This document shows, piece by piece, positions 1 through 5,095 of a DNA stretch of 5,095 bases (positions are counted from its first letter, which is position 1; every line of letters begins with the position of its first letter). The stretch is taken from assembly GCA_002378975.1 (NCBI GenBank), contig DFST01000120.1, forward strand, positions 1 to 5,095, given 5' to 3'. A program made the translations under genes and the position numbers. The DNA comes from Chitinophagaceae bacterium UBA3430 (GTDB lineage Bacteria > Bacteroidota > Bacteroidia > Chitinophagales > Chitinophagaceae). The notes under the pieces are model-generated. The model saw nothing but the letters and a program-made list of their open reading frames with translations, was not told the origin of the DNA and did no database searches.

Positions 1-19
1 ATAAAAGGTTCATTGCGTC

Positions 20-27
20 GAAAAATA
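20..27 (-). promoter_or_regulatory. Possible -7 box (TATTTTTC), leftward
   Basis: On the minus strand the sequence TATTTTTC stands 6 bases before an ATG at 13-11. It matches the Bacteroidota -7 consensus TAnnTTTG at all but the last base, and has the same 6-base spacing to ATG as the box in front of metF. It also overlaps the T-rich tail of a possible terminator, so the resemblance may be due to low sequence complexity. No -33 TTTG element is obvious at the usual distance upstream. Confidence 0.25.
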
Positions 28-62
28 AATCATTTTTTGATAGGCGCACCCGATAAAATGAT
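22..62 (-). terminator. Weak terminator-like stem-loop after the lptB-HAD-ada operon
   Basis: The arms ATCATTTT (29-36 on the plus strand) and AAAATGAT (55-62) are perfect inverted repeats separated by 18 bases. Read on the minus strand, which is the direction of the deaminase gene ending at 71, the stem is followed at once by the T-rich TTATTTTT. Placement, 9 bases past the stop codon, is right for an intrinsic terminator. The stem is almost all A-T pairs and the loop is large, so its stability is doubtful. Confidence 0.3.
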
Positions 63-70
63 GAGGGTGG

Positions 71-1063
71 TCAGTCAGCCATATAGCCCGCCTCAACCTG
101 CTGGCTCAATCGTTCTTTCAATGCAGGCGTCGCAAAGCAATGACGGACCGCCTCCCGGTTACAATGCCGAAAATCGGCCAGCGTCCACCCGAACACTCGA
201 TGCAACAAGGCATACTCATCCGAAAGGGTCGTGGGCGTCACGGTACGGGCATCGGTATTAACGCTCATCGAAACACCTGAACGTAAGATCCGATCGGCCG
301 GATGGTCCTCGATCCGCTGGTAGATATTGGTCTGCAGGTTGCTGTTGGGACAAACCTCCAAATGAATATCGTGCGCTTTCAAATGCTCCATCAAAGCCGG
401 GTCCTCTATGCTGCGCACCCCGTGACCGATTCGGCTGGGACGAAAATGTTTCAGCACCTCCCAAACACTTTTAGGTCCGCATGCCTCACCTGCGTGAGCC
501 GTACAAGAAAGTCCTTTCTGTTTGGCATACTCGAAGGCCGACTCATGCGCCTGTACTGGATAACCCGCCTCATCGCCTGCCACGTCGAAGCCAACCACGC
601 GTGTACCCTGAAACGCCTCCACCAATTTTACGGTGGTCAAACTCTGCTCCTCATTGTAATGCCGAAGCGTGCACAGAATAAGACCTGCCTCCACACCCGT
701 ACGCACAATGGCTTCGCGCGTGGCCGCCTCAACTGTCTCCACCACTTCGGTGGCAGTCATTCCCTTCGCTACATGAAGCAGGGGCGCAAACCGAATCTCG
801 GCATAGATGAGTCCGTCGGCTTTCAATTGATCGAATAGGTCGAGCGTAACCGCCCTTAGTTGCTCAGGCGTTTGCATCAGGGCAATGGGTTTCTCGGCGC
901 GCCGGATGTAATCGACCAGATCGTTGCATCGATTGGGTGCAATGAAATCGCTTCGGTACATCTCCTCCGTAACGGACGGGTCGAGTTGTTGCACCACGGC
1001 AAAACTCAAGCTGCAATCCAGATGCAGGTGCAATTCGATCTTGGGATAAGGGCGAAAATCCAT
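71..1063 (-). CDS. add: Adenosine deaminase (ADA family, amidohydrolase superfamily)
   Basis: A 330-residue protein, close to the usual 330-350 of the family. It should hydrolyse adenosine (and deoxyadenosine) to inosine and ammonia in the cytoplasm, feeding purine salvage. Visible motifs in order: the HxH metal-binding motif in ELHLHLDCSLS (His12, His14), AEIRFAP (88-94), the substrate-site segment VGFDVAGDE (157-165), HAGE (His190, Glu193, matching the zinc His and catalytic Glu of mouse ADA), RIGHG (His214), CPNSN (238-242) and NTDAR (zinc ligand Asp271). Two positions differ from the classic enzyme: Cys17 where LDG is usual, and Ala272 where the second Asp of TDD sits. The metal and proton-transfer residues are complete, so deaminase chemistry is expected; adenosine as the exact substrate is less certain. 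The ATG at 1063 starts just before the motif-bearing N-terminus and lies 11 bases after the stop of the HAD gene, which suggests translation from a shared mRNA. No Shine-Dalgarno sequence is seen. Confidence 0.9.
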   Translation of the reverse strand: MDFRPYPKIELHLHLDCSLSFAVVQQLDPSVTEEMYRSDFIAPNRCNDLVDYIRRAEKPIALMQTPEQLRAVTLDLFDQLKADGLIYAEIRFAPLLHVAKGMTATEVVETVEAATREAIVRTGVEAGLILCTLRHYNEEQSLTTVKLVEAFQGTRVVGFDVAGDEAGYPVQAHESAFEYAKQKGLSCTAHAGEACGPKSVWEVLKHFRPSRIGHGVRSIEDPALMEHLKAHDIHLEVCPNSNLQTNIYQRIEDHPADRILRSGVSMSVNTDARTVTPTTLSDEYALLHRVFGWTLADFRHCNREAVRHCFATPALKERLSQQVEAGYMAD

Positions 1064-1074
1064 GAAGCGGCAAA

Positions 1075-1761
1075 CTACAACAAATGGCCTAAAAGATCCC
1101 GGGCCGAAGCCAGTTCGCGGAAGTTTACATGCTCGACTGCATGATCGATCTGCTCGTGTGCCCAGGTGGTGTGATAAGGGATGTGAATGGCATGCCCGCC
1201 GATGGCCAATACAGGCAATACATCCGATTTCAGCGAATTGCCGATCATCAGAAAATGTACCGGATCAATATCAAGATGCCCGATCAACTTTCGATAATCT
1301 GCCTCCCGCTTATCGCTCATGATCTCAATGTGGTGGAAATATTCAGCCAGTCCCGACTTCTTCAATTTTCTTTCTTGATCCAGCAGATCCCCTTTGGTGG
1401 CCACCACCAACCGATATTTCTTTTTCAACTGATGCAATACTTCCTCGATTCCATCCAGCAATTCAATGGGCTTGTCCAATAAGTCTTTTCCGTATTGAAT
1501 GGCTTTTTCTATGACTAAGGGATCAATCTTTTTATCGCTGACGCGCAAAGCGGTCTCGATCATCGAGAGCATGAAACCCTTCACGCCGTATCCATAATGC
1601 GGAATATTCTGCAGCTCGGTATAGAAAAGCTCTTTGGCCACGCTGTGATGCGGGAGATAATCTTCCAGCAAGGCACAGAACTTATCCTCCGCCTCGCGGA
1701 AATAGGTTTCATTCACCCAAAGGGTATCGTCGGCATCAAAAGCAATAACCTGAATAGACAT
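1075..1761 (-). CDS. HAD-superfamily hydrolase (phosphatase-like), substrate unknown
   Basis: A 228-residue cytoplasmic protein with the complete order of haloacid-dehalogenase motifs. Motif I is FDADDTLW near the N-terminus (nucleophile Asp9, general acid/base Asp11). A helical cap region follows at roughly residues 18-95. Motif II is VVATKGD (Thr122). Motif III Lys is probably Lys151 in SDKREADY. Motif IV is IGNSLKSDV (Asp180), with Asn175 where GD is more common. The segment LPVLAIGGHAIHIPYHTTWAHE after motif IV is typical of a conserved bacterial subgroup annotated only as HAD hydrolase. The DxD pair points to a phosphohydrolase, but the natural substrate cannot be read from the sequence. 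The ATG lies 2 bases after the lptB stop and the stop lies 11 bases before the adenosine deaminase start, so the three genes are probably cotranscribed. A nucleotide or sugar phosphate substrate is possible but unsupported. Confidence 0.9.
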   Translation of the reverse strand: MSIQVIAFDADDTLWVNETYFREAEDKFCALLEDYLPHHSVAKELFYTELQNIPHYGYGVKGFMLSMIETALRVSDKKIDPLVIEKAIQYGKDLLDKPIELLDGIEEVLHQLKKKYRLVVATKGDLLDQERKLKKSGLAEYFHHIEIMSDKREADYRKLIGHLDIDPVHFLMIGNSLKSDVLPVLAIGGHAIHIPYHTTWAHEQIDHAVEHVNFRELASARDLLGHLL

Positions 1762-1763
1762 AT

Positions 1764-2549
1764 TTATTCGGAAGGGGTAACAGGACCGGCCAACATGGCT
1801 TCTTCGTGGATCCAGTCCTTTCGTTTCAATTCGAAATTGCGGCCCAAATACAGATTCCGCACTTGTTCATCAGCAGCCAGCTCCTCGGCCGTACCGTGCT
1901 TGAAGATCTTTCCTTCGATCAACAAATAAGCCCGATCGCAAATGGATAAGGTTTCGGTCACGTTGTGGTCGGTGATCAAGATCCCGATGTTGCGGTATTT
2001 AAGTCGGGCTACAATGGCCTGTATGTCCTCCACCGCAATGGGATCGATGCCCGCAAAGGGCTCATCCAATAAAATGAACTTGGGGTCTACGGCCAAGGCG
2101 CGGGCAATCTCCGTGCGACGGCGCTCACCCCCACTCAGTACATCGCCCATGCTTTTGCGGACGTGTTGCAACCGAAATTCACTCAACAATGACTCCAATC
2201 GGTCGCGTTGTTCGGCTTTGGAGTAATTCTTCATTTCCAAAACAGCGAGGATATTGTCCTCCACAGTAAGCTTCCGAAAGATCGAGGCTTCTTGAGGCAG
2301 ATACCCAATGCCCCTTTGAGCCCGTTTGTACATGGGCAGGGCCGTAATGTCTTCTTGATCCAGAAATACCTGGCCTTGATCGGGTTTGATCAGTCCCACC
2401 ACCTGATAGAACGAGGTGGTCTTACCGGCTCCGTTCGGACCCAGCAATCCGACGATCTCCCCTTGCTTGACCGAAAAAGAAACTTGGTTAACGACTGTTC
2501 GTGAACCATAGCGTTTGACCAGGTCTCGGGTTTGAATGGTAACAGACAT
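1764..2549 (-). CDS. lptB: LptB, ATPase of the LPS export ABC transporter
   Basis: A 261-residue ABC ATPase. LptB is the cytoplasmic nucleotide-binding subunit that, with LptF and LptG, extracts lipopolysaccharide from the inner membrane and drives it along the Lpt bridge. Motifs in order: Walker A GPNGAGKTT (37-45), Q-loop LPQ (Gln86), the LptB-typical ASIFRKLTVEDNI whose Phe91 corresponds to the E. coli Phe that contacts LptF/G, signature LSGGERRR (138-145), Walker B FILLDE (158-163, Glu163 catalytic), D-loop AGID and switch His195 in ITDHN. Similarity to E. coli LptB runs to YLGRNFEL (residue 241, where the E. coli protein ends); a charged 20-residue tail follows. The ATG at 2549 gives a normal N-terminus. 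It is the first gene of a probable operon with the HAD and deaminase genes, driven from a TATTTTTG box only 4 bases upstream. No other lpt genes are in the window, and LPS here is inferred from the family. Confidence 0.95.
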   Translation of the reverse strand: MSVTIQTRDLVKRYGSRTVVNQVSFSVKQGEIVGLLGPNGAGKTTSFYQVVGLIKPDQGQVFLDQEDITALPMYKRAQRGIGYLPQEASIFRKLTVEDNILAVLEMKNYSKAEQRDRLESLLSEFRLQHVRKSMGDVLSGGERRRTEIARALAVDPKFILLDEPFAGIDPIAVEDIQAIVARLKYRNIGILITDHNVTETLSICDRAYLLIEGKIFKHGTAEELAADEQVRNLYLGRNFELKRKDWIHEEAMLAGPVTPSE

Positions 2550-2553
2550 GGCA

Positions 2554-2561
2554 CAAAAATA
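2554..2561 (-). promoter_or_regulatory. lptB -7 box (TATTTTTG)
   Basis: On the minus strand TATTTTTG matches the Bacteroidota primary-sigma -7 consensus TAnnTTTG at every fixed base and is separated from the lptB ATG by only TGCC. If the start site lies about 4-6 bases past the box, as usual, the transcript would begin at or within a few bases of the ATG and be leaderless or nearly so. No TTTG or TTG is visible at the usual 19-base spacing upstream, which lowers confidence. Confidence 0.5.
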
Positions 2562-2566
2562 GCATT

Positions 2567-2586
2567 TCGACCCGCTAGCGGCCCGA
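2567..2586. promoter_or_regulatory. Imperfect 20-base palindrome, possible operator
   Basis: The core CCGCTAGCGG (2572-2581) is a perfect 10-base palindrome, and after a 2-base mismatch on each side the symmetry resumes with TCG and CGA, giving 8 of 10 base pairs matched. It lies in the lptB-metF divergent region, 5 bases upstream of the lptB -7 box (inner core 10 bases upstream), where the -20 to -30 part of that promoter would be. This position and two-fold symmetry suit a dimeric regulator. No known operator consensus is recognised, and chance is possible for a site this short. Confidence 0.3.
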
Positions 2587-2620
2587 TTTTAACGGAACCC
2601 ATACATAGGGCCTTTATCGT

Positions 2621-2628
2621 TATTTTTG
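2621..2628 (+). promoter_or_regulatory. metF -7 box (TATTTTTG)
   Basis: This box is identical in all 8 bases to the one serving lptB on the other strand and matches TAnnTTTG. It is 6 bases before the ATG at 2635, so the metF transcript should have a leader of only about 0-3 bases. The alternative TTG start at 2626 forms the last three bases of this box, which argues against translation from there. No clear -33 TTTG is seen. Confidence 0.5.
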
Positions 2629-2634
2629 CCGCCG

Positions 2635-3585
2635 ATGAAAGTAGTCGAACACATCCAGCGGGCGAAAGACACCTTGATCTCCTTTGAGGTGCTGCCTCCT
2701 TTGAAAGGAAAAGGCATTGAGGCGTTGTACAAACACCTCGATCCCCTCATGGCACACAAGCCGGCTTTCATCAACGTGACCTATCACCGCAGCGAGCACG
2801 TTTTCAAAAAACGCCCCGACGGCGGATTTGAAAAAGTAGTGGTCCGCAAACGCCCCGGCACCGAAAGCATCTGCGCCGCCATCCTCAATAAATACAATGT
2901 CGATACCGTCCCGCACCTGATCTGCGGCGGATTCAGCGTCAATGAAACCGAGGATGCACTCATCAACCTGCACTACCTCGGTATCGACAATGTACTGGTG
3001 TTGCGCGGAGATGCCGCCAAAAATGAAATGAGTTTTGAAGCAGAACCCGGCGGGCATAAATACGCCTCCGACCTGCTCAAGCAAGTGGTCGACCTAAACG
3101 ATGGGATCTATCAAGAAGAAGATCTGCGCGATTCGCACAAGACCGCCTTCTGCATCGGCGTAGCCGGATATCCCGAAAAACACTTCGAAGCCCCAAACAT
3201 GGACGCCGATCTGCAACACCTGAAAAAGAAGGTTGAATTGGGCGCCGATTACATCATCACACAAATGTTCTTCGACAACAACAAATACCACGAATTCGTC
3301 AAACGTTGTCGGGAAATGGGGATCACCGTTCCGATCATTCCGGGACTCAAGCCGATCTACAACAAAAAACAATTGACCGTTCTACCCAAGACCTTCCACA
3401 TCGATCTCCCTTCCGACCTCGCGAATGCCGTACATAAGTGCAAGACCGATCTCGAAGTGGAAAAAGTCGGTGCCGAATGGTTGTTGATGCAATCGCGTGA
3501 GCTGAAAAAAAGCGGCGTACCCGTGTTGCATTACTACACCCTGGGCCGGCCGCAATTGATCGCCGACGTAGTCGGACAGATCTAA
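2635..3585 (+). CDS. metF: Methylenetetrahydrofolate reductase (MetF)
   Basis: A 316-residue cytoplasmic flavoenzyme that reduces 5,10-methylenetetrahydrofolate to 5-methyltetrahydrofolate, the methyl donor for methionine synthesis. It should form the FAD-binding TIM barrel of the family. Visible motifs: ISFEVLPP (Glu18, equivalent to catalytic Glu28 of E. coli MetF), FINVTYH (45-51), DTVPHLICGG (90-99), NVLVLRGD (119-126, Asp126 equivalent to E. coli Asp120), IGVAGYPEKH (174-183), LGADYIITQMFFD (202-214, Gln210 in the folate site), PIIPGLKPI (233-241) and the C-terminal HYYTLGR (299-305). An insert around KVVVRKRPGTESICAAI (68-84) is absent from the E. coli enzyme and seems typical of Bacteroidota MetF. 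ATG at 2635 is preferred over an in-frame TTG nine bases upstream, because that TTG overlaps the likely -7 box and the ATG begins the conserved N-terminus. It is transcribed divergently from lptB and ends 5 bases from the convergent parvulin gene. No methionine-type riboswitch fits in the 85-base upstream region. Confidence 0.96.
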   Translation: MKVVEHIQRAKDTLISFEVLPPLKGKGIEALYKHLDPLMAHKPAFINVTYHRSEHVFKKRPDGGFEKVVVRKRPGTESICAAILNKYNVDTVPHLICGGFSVNETEDALINLHYLGIDNVLVLRGDAAKNEMSFEAEPGGHKYASDLLKQVVDLNDGIYQEEDLRDSHKTAFCIGVAGYPEKHFEAPNMDADLQHLKKKVELGADYIITQMFFDNNKYHEFVKRCREMGITVPIIPGLKPIYNKKQLTVLPKTFHIDLPSDLANAVHKCKTDLEVEKVGAEWLLMQSRELKKSGVPVLHYYTLGRPQLIADVVGQI

Positions 3586-3590
3586 TCGAC

Positions 3591-5095
3591 TTATTTCAGC
3601 AGCGTTTCCAATACTTTCTGATCCACTTTGACGGGATATTTTTTTCGCAATGCCGCTTCCCAATTCTTTTCCATCTCGATCTGCAGATCGTTGATCACAC
3701 TGCCACGCGTTTCCTCGAAACGTTTGGGTCCGGGTTCGGGATAAACCCGCAACACATAAGCAAAGGATGCATTGTTGTCCAACTCATTGATGACCGGATC
3801 GAACAATTGTCCAACCTGAGGCACCTGCTTGCCAATATTCGGGATCTGTTCCCACTCCAGTCGGGCTGAATCCGTGAAAACACGTTCGCCATAAGCCAGT
3901 GATTCGTTTTTCCAGTTGGTGGGACGAGCCTTTACTTTCGCATGCAGGTCCTTCGCTGCATTGATGTCCGAACAGAAGAAGAGCACTACGTCGGCGCTGG
4001 ACTTCCAATTGTACTTTCCCTTTTGTTTATTGAACAACACTTGCTGTGCGAGTGTATCGGCTTGCGCTTTGTTCCAAACTTCTTGCTGCATGATCTCGAA
4101 GAACAAGTTGCCATCGCGAAACTCCGTCATCTGCTCGCGGTACTCCTCATTGAACGACTCGAGATTGGCTTTGTAATATTCAACCAATACATATTGCTCC
4201 CACTCCGTACGCACCTGTGCATGCGATTTCAGTCCACTGCCATCGGGCTGGTAGCGGAAGTTGGTGGCGAACTGGATCCAATCGGAAGCAGTATATACTT
4301 TTTTCGACAAGTCCTTACCGATCGTAAACAGCGCCGTTTTTGACTGGATTGTTTTTCCTAAAGTAGTCATCGATTTCAGATCGAGTAAGCTGTCCGAATA
4401 CTGCCAGAGTGCTGTCTCGTTGTAGACAACGCGGCGATAGCCCACTTTCTGCTGTACCAACGCGTAGATGAAATCTTTTGCATTGCGCCAGCGATCGTCG
4501 GAGCGCACTTTTTGATCGAATTGTTGTTGCGTCTCTAACACCATCCAATCGTTTGCGGGGGGTGTCGTCTTCATGCGCTGAAGAATGTGCCAGCCGTGTT
4601 TGGTGAAGAATGGGGTCGACAATTCTCCATCGCGCGTCAGCGCGATCAATTTGGATTCGAAAGCGGGATCGTATTGGCCAACGCCGAATTCCATCAGTTC
4701 ACCGCCATTGGCAGCCGAGATGTAATCGTTGCTGAACAACCGGGCCATCTCCCCAAATCCGGCTCCATTTTGTAAGGCCATGTAAACCGAATCGGCCAGT
4801 TTCTGAATGCGTTTCTTTTCGGCTTCATCGGCCCCGGGGGGAATGGCGAGGAGGATCTGCTTGACTTTGAAAGTTCCGATAGCGGGACGTTCACCCACCA
4901 CGCGGAAAATATGATAGCCGATGTTGGACCGAACCCATCCGCTGTTTTTGCCGACCGCTGTTTGATAGATCGCCGATTCCATATCGTAAGGCAGGGTGAA
5001 TGCAGTCATGTATCCGATTCGTCCTTGATTCTGATTCACCGATGGGTCATCGGAGTATTGTCTGGCCAGGGGCGTAAAATCTTCCCCTTGCTGCA
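3591..5095 (-). CDS. Multidomain parvulin-type peptidyl-prolyl isomerase (SurA/PpiD-like), N-terminus outside window
   Basis: Five hundred complete codons are visible before the TAA at 3591; the frame stays open to the right edge. The GTG at 5039 is not the start: the codons upstream of it read QQGEDFTPLARQYSDDPS, the normal inside of a PpiC/parvulin domain. The end of that first domain spans about 4887-5095 and finishes in GYHIFRV. A second domain spans about 4566-4868 (VKQILLAI, then FGEMARLFSND, NGGELMEFGVGQ, GWHILQ). Its first strand has Gln where parvulins usually have the active-site His, though the C-terminal His is kept. About 320 further residues to the C-terminus, rich in charged residues and aromatic Tyr/Trp, match no domain I can name. 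By family it should act in the periplasm as a foldase or chaperone for outer-membrane proteins, but the signal peptide or membrane anchor that would prove this is beyond the edge. It converges on metF, so it has its own promoter outside the window. Confidence 0.88.
   Translation of the reverse strand, partial: QQGEDFTPLARQYSDDPSVNQNQGRIGYMTAFTLPYDMESAIYQTAVGKNSGWVRSNIGYHIFRVVGERPAIGTFKVKQILLAIPPGADEAEKKRIQKLADSVYMALQNGAGFGEMARLFSNDYISAANGGELMEFGVGQYDPAFESKLIALTRDGELSTPFFTKHGWHILQRMKTTPPANDWMVLETQQQFDQKVRSDDRWRNAKDFIYALVQQKVGYRRVVYNETALWQYSDSLLDLKSMTTLGKTIQSKTALFTIGKDLSKKVYTASDWIQFATNFRYQPDGSGLKSHAQVRTEWEQYVLVEYYKANLESFNEEYREQMTEFRDGNLFFEIMQQEVWNKAQADTLAQQVLFNKQKGKYNWKSSADVVLFFCSDINAAKDLHAKVKARPTNWKNESLAYGERVFTDSARLEWEQIPNIGKQVPQVGQLFDPVINELDNNASFAYVLRVYPEPGPKRFEETRGSVINDLQIEMEKNWEAALRKKYPVKVDQKVLETLLK

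Larger units (their letters stand above)
1..70. other. Left-edge intergenic region
   Basis: This AT-rich stretch lies downstream of the adenosine deaminase gene. No open reading frame of convincing length lies in it. It holds an 8-base inverted repeat and, reading leftwards, a promoter-like box followed by an ATG at 13-11 that would begin a new minus-strand gene leaving the window after four codons (Met-Asn-Leu-Leu). Four codons cannot identify a gene, so I do not call one. No tRNA-like or other RNA structure is visible. Confidence 0.5.

Noticed and set aside
302..838. Long plus-strand open frame opposite the deaminase gene
   Set aside because: It is wholly antisense to a gene with full family motifs, resembles no known protein and has no promoter or start signal.
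1064..1074. TAGTTTG just before the deaminase start, considered as an internal promoter
   Set aside because: It has one base too few between TA and TTTG for TAnnTTTG and overlaps an operon junction; tight gene spacing explains expression.
2626..2634. TTG start giving MetF three extra residues
   Set aside because: The TTG is the end of the likely -7 box and the extra residues are not part of the conserved N-terminus; the ATG at 2635 is the better start.
2620..3084. Minus-strand open frame opposite metF
   Set aside because: It is the antisense shadow of strongly conserved MetF coding sequence, and its apparent protein shows no recognisable motif.
3543..3553. GC-rich palindromic stretch around GGCCGGCC
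   Set aside because: It encodes conserved MetF residues (LGRPQ) and is explained by codon choice for Gly-Arg-Pro.
3563..3575. Small hairpin CCGAC-GTA-GTCGG near the end of metF, considered as a bidirectional terminator
   Set aside because: The stem is 5 pairs, lies inside coding sequence and is not followed by a T tract on either strand.
3639..3645. Run of seven T on the plus strand downstream of metF, considered as a terminator tail
   Set aside because: No stem-loop precedes it, and it encodes lysine codons of the parvulin gene on the other strand.

Overview
The window looks like ordinary chromosomal DNA from a member of the Bacteroidota, probably near Chitinophagaceae or a related order; the family-level placement is an inference from protein flavour only. 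The evidence is the sequence style of the proteins (a MetF of the type with a long KVVVRKRPGT insert, an adenosine deaminase with LHLDCSLS, a large multidomain parvulin) and two exact copies of the Bacteroidota-type -7 promoter element TAnnTTTG, with no Shine-Dalgarno sequence in front of the starts. There are no mobile elements, RNA genes or CRISPR arrays that I can see, and no gene-free stretch longer than 85 bases.

Layout: positions 1-70 are non-coding and hold a weak terminator-like inverted repeat and a promoter-like box facing left. Positions 71-2549 hold three tightly packed genes on the minus strand, read in the order lptB (LPS-export ATPase), a HAD-family hydrolase and an adenosine deaminase, with gaps of only 2 and 11 bases. 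They are probably one operon. An 85-base divergent intergenic region (2550-2634) carries two identical TATTTTTG boxes, one facing each way and each only 4-6 bases before an ATG, plus an imperfect 20-base palindrome. metF (2635-3585, plus strand) follows and converges, with a 5-base gap, on a large minus-strand parvulin-type peptidyl-prolyl isomerase (3591 to beyond the right edge) whose N-terminus lies outside the window.

Functionally the genes belong to different housekeeping jobs: outer-membrane biogenesis (LptB; probably the parvulin/SurA-like foldase), one-carbon metabolism (MetF) and purine salvage (adenosine deaminase). I find no sign of a new defence, mobile or biosynthetic system. The points most worth a second look are the paired near-leaderless promoters, the substitutions at active-site-associated positions in the deaminase and in the second parvulin domain, and the fact that the true start of the parvulin gene is not in the window.
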